Assembly: GCA_027625915.1 (NCBI GenBank)
Contig: JANTQA010000057.1
Location: forward strand, 8,246,001 to 8,310,000
Direction of reading: 5' to 3'
Source of the DNA: Anaeramoeba flamelloides
Lineage: Eukaryota > Metamonada > Anaeramoebidae
Length of the DNA stretch: 64,000 nt
Shown here: one piece after another, positions 1 through 11,921 of the stretch
Numbering within the stretch: position 1 is the first letter of the stretch
Layout of the letters: each line of letters begins with the position of its first letter
The notes under the pieces: generated by a model
Told to the model about the DNA's origin: nothing
Databases searched by the model: none
What the model saw: only the letters and a program-made list of their open reading frames with translations
Translations under genes and position numbers: made by a program

Positions 1-889
1 TGGGCCCCTTTGACTGAAAAAGAGTTTAAAATGTTAAAAAAAAAAATAAAATGGTATTATTTTCGATTATTACAAATATTGAATTAATGATTTTTTTATT
101 TGGTTTTTATTTAAATTGGAATCTCCACTAATTATATCATCATTAAATTGGGATTGTGATGTAATTTTATCTAATTTTTTTTAAAAATTCCAATAAATTT
201 TTATTTCTTCATAGAATAATAATAATAATTGAAATTGTATAACTATATTTCCAGAAAATCTTTATGTTGTATTAATATTTCTCTAATAAAACCCATTAAC
301 ATATTTTTCAATTTAAGAATTATATCAACATTTTTTATTTAATATCTATTATTTTTTTTAAAATTAATGAAAATTCAATTGCATTATTTTTAGAAAAACG
401 TTATAATAATTGTAGTCAATTCCCAATTTTAAATTATTGTTAATTTTTATTTGGGGTGTGGTCATGTAAGTTTAATAGTTTAGCAATTGTGTATTTTTGA
501 ATTAACAAGGTTTTTTTATTTGTATTTTTCAAATAAGTTATTTTAACAAAAAAAAAATATAGAAAACACAATTGGGCAAATATAAATAGTTAGAGAATAG
601 ATCACAAATTGTATCATTTGAAGTAAATCAATTTCGTAACGAAAAAGTAAAAGATATGTTTCAAATAGTTAAAATTAAAGCATTTGGGAATATTAAAAAA
701 CAAAAAATCACTTTTTCTTGACTTTAATAATTTTGATTTTTTATATATTCTAAACCCTATAATCTTTACAGTTATTTCACAATTTGTTATTTGAGATTAT
801 GCTGAATTTTTTTTTTTTATTCTCTGAATTTTTTTCATTGAGATCCTTTGGAATTTATTTCATTAATTCAAAATCTTTTGAAATTATTA
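1..889. other. AT-rich stretch, no gene seen
   Basis: No convincing reading frame, splice-linked coding segment, structural RNA or inverted repeat is visible here. Only A/T homopolymers and short ATT runs occur. Confidence 0.5.
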
Positions 890-1500
890 TTATTATTGAG
901 CAAGTGTAAATTACACTCTAAATGTCATTTTACTTAAATTTCCTTAAAGATAATTTAAGTGTAAAATCATAAATTTCACAATTATTAAAGGGAATACATA
1001 CCCAAATTTTCTTTATATATAAAAACAAAAAATTAAAAAGAAAAAAAAGGGGGGGCTCAAGAACATTGGAAAAAAGAAAGAAATTTAAAAAGGGTTTATA
1101 AGAAGCAATTGGTAAAAAACCAAAAAAAAAACTCAATTTAATTTATAAATAAGAACACCCAAAATATGACCTCAAAAATTTTTGGTTAATTTAATTTAAT
1201 TTAATAGTTGATCATGAATGTTCATTTGAGGATCGTTGTTTAATTGTCATAATTTCTTCTTTCTTTTTGATCTCATTTGCTTTAAAACCTTTGGTATTTT
1301 TGCCTTTGCTTTTTAGGTTTTATTTTCAAGTTACTAATATTTCCGTGTTTCAGTGTCTTAGTATTAGCAAGTATCCACTTAATGTTTATCCTTTGTAACT
1401 CTTCTTCAAAATATAAAGAAAATTCAGCTAGGGTAAAAATGGAAAAAAATAAAATCCTTTGAAATTGGCTTGAATTTCCTTTAATTTTTTTCATCCAAAT
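890..1500 (-). mobile_element. Relic of a dispersed coding repeat (family R1)
   Basis: Read on the minus strand, 1440-1290 encodes a stretch containing SLYFEEELQ, KTLKH and SNLKIKPKKQ. About 300 bp later, 985-900 encodes EIYDFTLKL followed by a palindromic patch (AAGTGTAAATTACACT). The same two blocks occur in the same order at 40881-41430 on the plus strand. The second block also recurs near 44640, 51720 and 54650. The conserved wording with scattered stops marks a decayed multicopy coding element, most likely a DNA transposon. At 44690 the second block continues as GNLSLRETRVQISTSSI, which resembles the helix-turn-helix of Tc1/mariner transposases. That family assignment is inference. Confidence 0.5.
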
Positions 1501-1526
1501 TTTTTAAACAAATGAATATTATTATG

Positions 1527-2806
1527 AGATGTTTTGATGATATCTATACTTAATTCACGACAAAGTTACAAAAATGCCCATAATTTTCATCGAATCGTGA
1601 TATTTTCAGAAAATCACAATATTCAATATTATCACGATAATATGACAAATCGCGATATTCTATAAAATCGCGATAATTATTTAAAAATCCTGATAAATGC
1701 CAAAATATCACGATTAAAAAGTAATCACGATAAAATAGTTGTTAGTTTTTGGTCTAATTGAGAAATATTTGTACAATGAAATTTTTTTTGATCAAAAAAT
1801 AGATTAGGTGAAAAAAAGTTATTCTTTGAAAAAACAACAAAAAAAATACTTGATTCAATCAAGGATCAGATCAAAGTGTGTTATTGTATTTTCTTTTGAT
1901 TTTGTTGACAAACCTATAGATCCTTTTAGATCAATAACAATAAGAACTAAAGAATAAATAAATATTTTCTCAATCAATCGTAGTTTTATAAATTGAGTTG
2001 AATAAAAAGAGCTTCTAAAAAAACCAACCCTTCACTCATTCTTGAAAGAAGGTGTGCTTGGTTGAAAAAATTTTCAATATTCTATAAAAGCTCAAAGGGG
2101 GTATGTATAACTATTCAAAAAAAAATTCACAACAGCCCAGCAACATTATCACCAATTATTAAGATTTTTTGTATATTTGTTTTCTTCCTTCTTCTCATTC
2201 TTCTTCTGTAATCTTTGTATTGGACAGAAAACTCAACTATAGCTTAGAGTTTTTGTTTAATCGATCACCAATAAGAAGGAAAATTACTCTTTATTCTTTT
2301 TGGTTATTGAACTTGTGAAGGTAATAATTCCATTTTTTAGAAAAAAATAGATCTATTTTATATTCAAGTATATTGTTGAAATGGGTTATTATTAGTATGA
2401 TAATAAAATTTGTTTGAGATTTTATTTTTTGTAACAAAAAAAATGAAAAGAATTAGAATTTTTTTTCACCTACAAACCATCTCATTATGTTTATAAAAGT
2501 TTTCTGTCTTTCACAACTTTCAAACACTTGAAGACAATTCACAATCCTTACAAACACTTTTTAACATTTATTAAAGGGGAAAAGCGTTGTAAAAGTCTCA
2601 AGGCTTTGTAAAAGTCAAGATATTTTTTTTAAGGTGATTTCAAAAAAAATAATTTTTCATTTTTTCGTGATAATTATTGTATCTCAATAATGTGGAATAT
2701 CGCGATTTTATGATTTTTTGTGATAAAGTAGAATTAATTGCGATTTTTTTAATATTTTGGCCAATAAATTGTTAATATCATGATAATATATGTTATCATC
2801 AAAACA
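1527..2806. mobile_element. Terminal-inverted-repeat element with CGCGAT motif clusters
   Basis: ATGTTTTGATGATA begins at about 1532 and its inverse TATCATCAAAACAT ends at about 2806, bounding a segment of about 1.28 kb. Just inside both ends lie clusters of ATCGCGAT (1649-1656, 1667-1674, 2699-2706) and related ATCACGAT, ATTGCGAT and ATCGTGAT motifs. They are absent from the middle of the element. Repeated motifs just inside the terminal repeats are typical of transposase-binding sites in hAT and CACTA-like elements. No transposase frame survives, so it looks non-autonomous. The target duplication is not clear. Confidence 0.55.
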
Positions 2807-3123
2807 TTTATTTTTTTTTATTAAAAAATCAAAATGAAAATTCTATATTTGGGAATAAAACTATTACTATTATTTTCCATTTATAAACAAAACGTTTCCA
2901 TTTTCTTACAAGCCTTTCATAATAATTAGATGCTGATAAATTAAAAAACAATGAAACATTTTCATCTTGAATCAAACCAAATTAATATTTTACCAATTTT
3001 AAATCAGAACTACACGTCCACTTTCATATTCACATTTTTGAAGAGGATTCGCTCAGTGTGTATGAAGTAAATTTGTGGTAATAACTTGACCGTTCAAAGA
3101 AAAATATTGTGAAAAAAACAATT

Positions 3124-3297
3124 AAGGGACGAGTCTCTATTAAATTTTTTTACCTAAATTTAATAGATATTGAGAAATTTTGTTGCCAATTACTTAGATT
3201 TGAAAGACCCTGTTTATTTTCATATTATTGAATTAATTTCTAGATAAGGAATCCTTATTTAGAAATTGGTCAAAAAAAAAATAATAGAGACTACCCC
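3124..3297. mobile_element. Short MITE, AGGG..AGTCTCTATTA ends
   Basis: AAGGGACGAGTCTCTATTA at the left and its near-inverse TAATAGAGACTACCCCT at the right bound about 175 bp with no coding capacity. The end motif resembles the ends of the larger element at 54863-55993 (TTAAGGGACTAGTC and GACTACTCCCTTAA), so this may be a miniature relative of it. It lies just downstream of the recognisable RCC1-like exons on the minus strand. Confidence 0.55.
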
Positions 3298-3511
3298 TGA
3301 AGAAAGAACAGAAAGTTTTGTAACAAATGAGTATTTTCAACTTTTTAATGGAATTTTTGTAACTTTTTATTTTGTTGGGTGGGAATTGTTTTAATTGTTT
3401 CATCTTTTTTTCAGCTTTCTTATTAAAGTTGTTCAAAACAATCAGTTGGAATTTTAATACTTGATTGTTAACAACGGTGTTTGATTCCACTCTAAATTTC
3501 AATGGTGACTT

Positions 3512-4314
3512 ACACCAAAAATGTGAAAAAAATTTCTTCTTGTTCTCTGTTTTTTCAATTCTTCCAGGTTACTTTTGTTTTGGGGGTCTGGAAGTAAACA
3601 AAAATATTTGAACACAAACAACAAAAAGGATTACCCAAATAAAAACGGAACCCAATTTCAATTTGAAGACTTGAAACTTTTATACAAAAACAAAAGCAAA
3701 TTCTTTCTTGGCAAAATTTTTTTCTTAATATCAGTTTAAGTACTACGAACAACAATTTTCGAAGTGAAAAAGCTGACATAAAGGTATTTAAAGAGAATAA
3801 AAAAAAAACAAATAGATCACTTACCATTCTTATTAATACCATTTCCGTAGAGTTTTCCTTCGGAACTCAGGAAATAATTTGCTTGTTGGCCCATTGATAT
3901 ATCAATAATACAGATTTTATTTTTCTTGAAATATTTAATTAAACGGCAAGAATACTCGCTACAGTTTTGAGGATCGGTTAATGGTATGATAACAGTAATA
4001 ATATGTTCGCCAATGTAATAGCAATTGCCGGATTGCGACAAGATCATAAAGTTTTCAGGAGATGATGCAAGTTTCATGATTTTTTCTTCTTTTGGAAGAT
4101 CAATTTTTAATAAATCTTCACCTAAAGATCGAGAAGCAAGAAAGAGTTCATTAGAGGATTTTTGAATAAGCATTGTATCATCTGTACATACAATACTTTC
4201 AATCTCAAAATCAAAGTTTCTTAGGGTTGATATACATGGTAGCTTTCCTTTTGATCCTTTTGCTTCTAAAAAACCCCATGAATCGTGCCCAAAAATATAA
4301 TTTTGTTTCAACAT
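3512..4314 (-). CDS. RCC1-like repeat protein, 5' part (possibly decayed)
   Basis: The first exon (4314 to 3825) starts MLKQNYIFGHDSWG and encodes about 163 residues of degenerate RCC1-type blades. These include IMKLASSPENFMILSQSGNC and SMGQQANYFLSSEGKLYGNG. The exon ends in an excellent donor (GTAAGT). The best second exon starts at 3587 after TACTTCCAG; it continues in phase as DPQNKSNLEELKK...FFHIFG to a second donor (GTAAGT) near 3512. Beyond that, the minus strand holds only fragments such as SFF-like pieces around 3300-3430, then a MITE. RCC1 families normally have many blades, so the gene is either truncated, decayed, or continues in exons I cannot find. ATG at 4363-4365 is an alternative start. 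The RCC1 call is moderate; no catalytic role can be inferred. Confidence 0.55.
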
Positions 4315-5169
4315 TTGCCAATAAAAACAAAAAATGGAGCTTTGTTTTATAGTTTTCAAAAACAAAAATTAAGGAAGTTTCCATTTTTGAAATGTTCATA
4401 TATTTTAATTGCAATAAAGGCTACGATTTGCGATTTTTGTCAAGTTTGTTTTTTGGAAAAGATTTTACTTCAATTGAATTAAAAAAAATTATTACTAAAA
4501 TTGGATATAATTAAAAGAGTAAAATCAAATCAATTTTAAAAAGTAACTTTTTTATAATAAAAAATAAAGGTATATGGACTTAAATAAGACTTTCTGATAT
4601 TATTTTTATCATTCAATAGTGAATTTTTAATTTATTTAGGTGTTGTACTAAGGTATATAATATGAATTCAAATTAATTGTTTGTTAACATAAAAATTTGA
4701 AGTTGTGTAATTAAAGGAAAAAACACATTAAATGAATTAAATTTGTATTTTTTACCTAATTGTCAAATAAAAAAAAAAATTCTTATCTTCATCGCAAATT
4801 ATTAAAGCTTTAGACAGTCGATCAAATTCTCAAAACAAATATGTAAAAAGGAAAATGAATCTAATATATAATGAAACTAATATTTTTTAGACAAAGATTG
4901 TGATTATAATTTTTAATAAAAAATCGCATAGTTCATTCCCAGGTAATTTTATGGTGATAGTATCCATTAAATACATTCATTGATATTATTTAGAGTGTAC
5001 AGTAATCAAAAAAAAAAAAAAAAAGGAATGTGAACCCTATGATCAGTTTTTTTAAAAACTAATCCATTGGCTTTTTTTTTTCATCGGGTTCAGTGAATAT
5101 CTAATTCCCTACCTAATAGTATACCTAAGGTAAAATCAATTTGTAAAGGTAACAATCATGATATTTTGA

Positions 5170-5900
5170 GTAAATTGTAAATTAGGGTTGGGATTTGATT
5201 GAAAATATTTCGTATTAGTTTTCAATTTTTCCGAAATTGATTTTTATTTTTATTTTCAAAAATTAACCTCAATTTTTTTTGACAAAATTTTTCCAACTTG
5301 ATCCTTTATTTTTAGAATTTTTTTTTTAATAATAAACTTTTATTTAGTCAAAAGGGCCCAAAATTTTTTTCAAATATCAATTATTTTTTAAAATTGATCT
5401 TCGAATACTAAATAAAAAAATAAGTAGAATAATACAAATTCAAGGATTTTTGATATCCCTATGAAGTATAGTTAATAAATGAATGAATTTTCTGAAATAT
5501 TTTAAAACTAAAATTCTTTGTGAGATATTGAGAAAAACATCAGTTTTCGTTAGGATCTCCTATTGATAATTAAATAAACTCCTAATAAAAATCAATATAA
5601 TTTCTCGAAACGATCATTTAGTCTGTTTCAGTAAAAAAAGAATAATACATTATCACAAAAAGACCATTAATCTTGCATTAATAAAAAAAGAAGCAACTAT
5701 GGCTTCTCTTTGTACAAAAAAAATGAAATTAAACAGTAAATCAGGAAAAATGTGAAACAATATTTCAATTTTGAAATGCCTAAATAAGTTTTCTTCTTCT
5801 ATTATCCATTTTAACCTCTTTAAACAAATTTAATTCACTCATAACAACTGTACAGCTTTGACTCAATTTTTGTTTAGAAAATTATGTAATCAATACAAGA
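5170..5900. repeat. Dispersed repeat related to 41460-42220
   Basis: Several blocks match between this segment and 41500-42220, including AATAAGTAGAATAATA-like sequence, a block ending in CAACTGTACAGCTTTGACT, and TTTAAACAAATTTAATTCACTCA-like sequence. Part of it also matches 49480-49590 in reverse. The pattern indicates an old, decayed interspersed element with no surviving frame. Confidence 0.4.
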
Positions 5901-6602
5901 TTTCGATATTATGAATTTTAGGGTTTATTTTCTTCATTAATGTATCAGTCTTCTATAAAAAAGTAATATGTTTTTAATTTTGGAGCTCAGATTAAAAGTT
6001 TTATCATATGATGTTTTGGCAACAGCGTATTAAGAATCCATATCAAATTTCCTATTATTAATAGCTAAAACAAAAATCTCGTATGGAAGAGTAACTACTA
6101 AGTCAAAATTTTGACTTTTGAACTAAACAAAAATGGATCATAAAAAAATGTTTTTTACTTTAGCTATTTGTAACTAATTTCCTTTTTGTGGAAATAAGTA
6201 ATTTTTCAAAAATATTATTTTAAAAAATTTTTCAAAGTTATAATAAAATATCAAAATAGAATGTTCAGTTGAATCAGCTTATCAACTTTATGAAATGTTT
6301 ATTAGTTTATATTTTATACTTATTTGGATGTTCTATTCCGACTGGGTCTTTTATATTTTGAAAAAAAAATGAGTTAAGTAAATTAATTTATTTTTATGGT
6401 GGGTAACTTAGATTCGGAATAATTACAAATGAAGGCTGAAAACAAATAATACTCTAATTTCAAAGAATTAAAACTATTTTGAAACTTTTCTATTTTAATA
6501 ATACCAGAAGTTTATCAAAATAAAAACTTTTCTAGATTTTTCACTTTTAATAGTGTGTAAAATATTTTTTAAAATGTGAAGTGGTTGTTGGTCGAGGTTT
6601 GT

Positions 6603-6627
6603 GGGGGGAGGGGGGGGGGGGGGGGGG
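6603..6627 (+). repeat. Long G homopolymer
   Basis: Six Gs, an A, then 18 uninterrupted Gs (6610-6627) sit in a setting that is otherwise more than 75% A+T. A/T homopolymers are everywhere here but G runs of this length are not. It could form a G-quadruplex, or it could be an assembly artefact. Confidence 0.8.
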
Positions 6628-7501
6628 GTGTGTTTAGTGACCCGGGATTTTTATTTTTGAGGATTAATAATTAAAAAATGATTGAAAATCAATTTTTAGT
6701 TCTCTGTTTAAAGTTATTGTTATTGAAAAGATATATTTAATTTGATAATCAAAACAAATTATAATAAAATTTTGAAAACTAAATTGTTTGAAAATTCTTT
6801 TGATGGCAGTATCCAAAGATTTGATTTAGTAACTATTTTAATCGGAAGAGACAAATTTTAGTCAGTTAAAAATTCTCTCTTGAGCAGAAAAAGGTGTTTA
6901 TCATTAGTTGTTAATAATAAATCCTAAATAACATAAAATTAATCTTTTGATCTGGTTTTGTGTCTATTTTTTTATTTTTTTGTTTTTTCTTTTCGATTTT
7001 TTCCTTTTTTTTTATTTATTTCAATTTAAAAAAAATGTTTGAAATTCGAGATAAACTTTAATAAAACGGTGTCTTTGTAGTTTATTTTAAATTGGTGATA
7101 TTTACTGTTAAAAAATCTTATTGTTAACATTTTTATTGTTGAAAGGAAATGGGAAATTTTAAAACTGATGTACCAATGAAAGTTAGCCCAAATTTCTTTT
7201 TTAATAATTTTATTTTTTTTTTGAAAATTTAAAGTGTGTATGGATGTTTCTTTTATTGTTATCAACTTAGGACAAAATTCAATGAATTCTTTTTATTCAT
7301 TGCGATTTAAAAGATTGATTCTCAAAACAAAAAAATCAATATTTCATTTTTGCTTGTGGCTACTTTAAAAGAAATATGGTTTATAAATAATATATTTTTA
7401 AGGCTAATAAATAATTGATTAATAATATGTTTTTAGTATGAATTGCTATATATAGTTGAAGTGGGACTACATTGATGTTGAAATTAATTCATTAAGAATC
7501 C

Positions 7502-7533
<32 letters not shown>

Positions 7534-8559
7534 GAAAACATAATAAAGATAAATCACTCTCAAATCTAAATCGTAATAATAGTAAAAAATAAAGAAATTT
7601 GTATTTTTTTATTAATTGAAAATATTAGTAAAAATTGGAAAAGAAGTTCCTATTTAACAGAAAAATATAGTACTAATCCAGTAAACGTTAATTGTACAGA
7701 ATCAGATATTGGTTCAATATTCAAAATTTATTTATTTGAATTATTTGAAACCCATATAAATCAAAACAATCACAAATCTGTTAATATAATTGTGAAATTG
7801 TCCGAAAATTGAAAATCTAATTTATATAATTATCTCTTCGATAAATAATAAATTAAATCAAATGTATTTATTTTGATGACTATTTTTTTTAGTATTTTCA
7901 TGACTGCCATGGAAATTGTTTGATATCAAATTTTGATTCTAATCTAGATTTTTAAAAAGTTGAATACCAAGATGGAATAGCTCATATTAAAAAAAAAATT
8001 CTGATATCAGCTAATGTTCAAGAATTTTTTCTGATATTCAAAAAAATAAAATTTCCAAATTCAACATGACTTTAAATATCAAAAATTCTCTTAGGGGGGC
8101 AATAAAAATTACTTTTCAAAAATAAAATGAATTTTTCTTATCCAATCAAAAGATTGTGTTCCATATAAATACATTTATAAAATATTTTGTAAAAGAAGAG
8201 CTTTTTTATCTTGGTTTTCAACTTTTTAAAAATCAATATCAGCATCAAAATTTGATATCAAAATATTTTCATAGTAACATTGGAATGACTATAATATTCA
8301 AAAAATATGATTTTCGTTTTATTTAGATCTTTCTTTTAATAAATTTTTGAAAATTTGATATTTAAATTAGGTGATATAGTGGAAATTTTTTTGACAAAAA
8401 TGTATCTTTAAGTATTCTTTATTTTGATTATCATTCAAAATAATCCAACATATTCTTTGAAATTAAATCATATTCAAATATTTTAAATTGATAAAAATGA
8501 TTTCTATATTTAAATTTAATTTTAATTTTGATTCGGTTGCATAATTTATTTTACAGATA

Positions 8560-9345
8560 TGGGATTTTTTTATTTTATCCTTTTTATCAAAAGGTTAAAA
8601 TTAATCAATATAGAATATTCAACCAATATTCGATTCAGCTCAATTAATGCTTACTGAATCAAACTTGATTAAAAATTTGCAGTATATTGTTCCTCTATTT
8701 GGAATTAATTGGTTTTATTTCTAAAGGAGAGGGTGGTTCTGTGAGTTTCTTCTATTTAAAGTTCTGATCATTAAAGTATGGAAAGTTTTTTTTAACCTCA
8801 AAATGTTGTTCTGCAATTTTCAATTTTTAGTGTTTCTTCATTATGTAATATATCCTCTTATATTTGTACTATTCCAAAACTAAAGCAATATTGAAAGAGG
8901 TGTGTTGTTATAGCTACTGTGTGGTATGAGTTTTAGAGATCATTTGTCTTGTCTCCCTTTGAAAATTTCGTATCTTTTGATTTTTGTTTTTGTCAAAAAT
9001 TACTTTGATTTTGAAGAAAAGTTTTTAATTTGAAAAATAAATTTAAAAATTGAATTTAAGTTAAATAAAATACTCAAAATGAATTCTACCTTGATGAAAT
9101 TGAATTAATATCTAAAAAAGAATTATTCCAGATATCTAAGAATACTTATTATTGGATATTTTTTAGATTGTAGAATAGAATTATTTTTACTCTAAAACCA
9201 TTTTATTTAATATTTTAAAGAACTGATAGATCTGGCATTTTTCTTCTCATAATTCTAGTGGTATTTCAAATAACAAAATCAAATATAGAATTTTATCAAA
9301 ATTGGTTCATTATTAAAGAATTGACAAAAAAAATCGAGGTTGATT
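8560..9345 (+). repeat. Dispersed repeat, copy 1 (inverse of 22555-23240)
   Basis: The blocks AAAATTGGTTCATTATT, GAGGTGTGTTGTTATAGCT and GTTTCTTCATTA occur here and, in opposite orientation and order, at 22555-23240 inside the third intron of the RalGAP-like gene. The match ends abruptly near 9345 and 22555, which marks an element boundary. Coding potential is destroyed in both copies. No family can be assigned. Confidence 0.5.
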
Positions 9346-9760
9346 CACTGGGTTAATTCTCGAGATATCCGTAAAATGTTAAAATTTATTCCAATTTTTT
9401 ACTAATATTCTTTAATGATCTTCAAAATTAAATTTACTGTGTTTTTTTTGAATTATCGGAGTTTTAAATTAGACAGTGATCACAAGAAATGCTGGTCTAT
9501 CAAAAAAATGAAGGCTTTGTTCTCTTTTTATTATTTTAGAAGCAAACAAAACAAATTTGAAAGAAAATTAAAAATAAAAAACCAAAAACAATAAAAAAAT
9601 CTGGATATTGTTAATAAAATTTTCTTTTTTAGTTTTCAAACTCCTTTTTGAGAACAGAGTTATATATAAGGGTTATGATTCATAAATAAATTCAAAAAAA
9701 AAAAAGTAAAGAAAAGTAAATTGCTTATTTTTCAATCAACTTTTTTCAAAAAAAAGTAAA

Positions 9761-11921
9761 TTAATCAGAATCATCAAGATCTTCGAGTGAATCGTCATCG
9801 GTAGGATCGAAACTGAAATCATCATCTGAACCTTCTTCGTCATTACCTGTGGCACCTGTTGAACCAGATTTTGAGAAAGTAGATTTAACATTATCTTTGG
9901 TAATTTGACTCCAAGACATTCCTGTGTTACCAAATCTATTAGCGGAAATAATTTCGGTTTGTGCTGTTTTCTTCTGTTTTCTTTGACGGAGAAGTAAGAT
10001 AACAATAATAATGATTACGATAGCTGCGATTGGGACGATTACACTTACGGCAATAATGGTGTTATTGTTGTCGTCACTCTTAGTGTCAGTGGTTGGTGAT
10101 GGTGTTGGTGTTGCTGTTGGCGTTGGTGTTATGCAAGATTGTCCGTCGCCACCACAAACACCACAATCATCAATCTCACATTGGCAGACTGTTGTGTCTT
10201 TCTTAGCTAGAACAAGATTTGAAGTGGATTTGAATTCCAATGGGATTGGATTTAATTTACCATAAGAAACAGGCCCTGACCAACTTGGTGGCATGTGTAC
10301 GGTTGGATCGAAATTTAAATTTCCAGTTAAGGCACTGAGATGGTTGTCACTTATATCCCATGTTCCGGTAAATTCAACATTTCCTCTCATATAATATTCG
10401 TCCCAAGTACTATTTTGAAGGGAACATATAAGAATTAAATATTAAAAAAAAAAAACCAATCATTGAGATGTTTTTGTTTTTTGTGATTGAATATTTTAAA
10501 TTAGTGAGTGGAAAAATTTGAAGAAGTTGATAATAAGAAAATAAAAAAAATTGAATAAAAAAGAAAAATAAAATATTAATAAAAAATTACTCCATATTTT
10601 CATTTTTTGCTCCAATCCAAACATCTGCTTCATAAGTTATTTCATATCCAGCTTCTACAGATTCTCGTTGGGTTACAGTTCCATTTAAACACCATTCAAA
10701 AATATTTGAATTTGGATCTTCTCCAAAAGTATCTTTTTGGTTTGTAAAAAAATTTTTTTTTTTTTTTTTTGTGTAAAGTGGTTGAATTTTTGGAAAAAAT
10801 AGAAAAAAAGTGAATTAGAATTAATTTCGGAAAATAATAAAAATAAAAAGAAGAAGATGTGGAGTAAAGTCTTTTAAAGTTTTTAAGCTGTTAACCAAAA
10901 AGTTTCCAATTTTAGTTTTGAAACTTTTAAGAGAACATTTTTTAAAAAATTAAAATATGTAAAATGGCAACAAATTTTTAATTTTTTGAAACTTCAAATT
11001 TAGAAAAAAACAATTTTAGTGATCACAAGAAAAGTTTAAGGTTCTCTCGAGAGAGAGAGTGGACTTGAAAATAGTTGGTATGAAATCAGATTGAGAGAGA
11101 AAAAAAAAAAAAAAAAAAAAAAAAAAGAAAAGTTAAGATTCCAAAAAAAATAAAATCAATCAAAACAAATAATTATGAAAAAAAAAAAAAATTTACTATC
11201 TTCACTAGCGATTAATTTTGAAAATTTTCCTCTTTCACCAGTAGTATGTGGACCAAGATCACCAACTTGAATCCATGTACCTTTAACCCTTTCTTTAGGA
11301 TCTGTCTTTTCATACTGAGCAATCATATTTGCTTCCATTGACCAATCCATCTCTGAGGGATAGTTGCAATTTGTGGGTGTTGGATTATTGCTATCTGTTA
11401 CTGAAGCAGTGACAGTGACACAGGAAACTATGTTATCTTCTGGATCCATAACTGTTAATTTGAGCTCATATTGGCCTTGAGGAACACTTGGAATGCTATT
11501 AAATTTGGTTAAAAAAAAAAAAAGTTTGATTAAAGAGATTAATGTCAAAAAAAGTTCTTCCAAAAAAAACAAAAAAAAAAATAAAAATAAAATTTTACTT
11601 AATATTCCAATCTTTTCTTACGTCATCACCAACGGTCATTGGACAATCAAAATATCTACAAAGATCGTCAGTTGTGTCAATCCAAGGGTCACCACTAAAA
11701 TCATTGACCCATACTTGTGCCCTAATTGTACCACCTGCCACCTCTTTAGATACAGTGTAGTAGGCTTCATAAGAAAAGTCATCACCAATTACAAAAGATG
11801 GGTGTGGTTGGTAATCTAGTTTGGTTACAGTCACATCCCAGTCGCCTTCACACATCTCGACGCCGATTTCGGCATAAGAAACAGTAAATAAAAGTAAGGC
11901 AAGGAAAAGGATTTTAAACAT
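9761..11921 (-). CDS. Secreted/type I membrane protein with ML (MD-2/NPC2-like) domain
   Basis: Four exons join cleanly: 11921-11599, 11495-11197, 10732-10591 and 10409-9761, with donors GTAAAA, GTAAAT and GTAATT, giving 470 residues. Residues 1-17 (MFKILFLALLLFTVSYA) are a signal peptide. Residues about 20-140 resemble an ML lipid-recognition domain, with DDLCRYFDCPM, VPQGQYELKLTV and a later Cys. A second extracellular region follows, with GTWIQVGDL and VEFTGTWDISDN. Then come a Cys cluster CQCEIDDCGVCGGDGQSC (330-347), a Pro/Thr stalk and one membrane span (about 373-395). A basic stop-transfer (RQRKQKK) leads to an acidic Asp/Ser-rich cytosolic tail. Family knowledge suggests lipid binding outside the cell or in the endolysosomal lumen; the ligand is unknown. 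G+C is clearly higher than the flanks, as in an expressed gene. Confidence 0.85.

Larger units (their letters stand above)
4366..9760. other. Intergenic region with dispersed repeats
   Basis: No gene is supported. It holds a repeat copy at 5170-5900, a G-tract at 6603-6627, an (AT)n run near 7503-7524 and half of an inverted dispersed repeat at about 8560-9345. The remainder is A/T-rich sequence without coding character. Confidence 0.5.
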
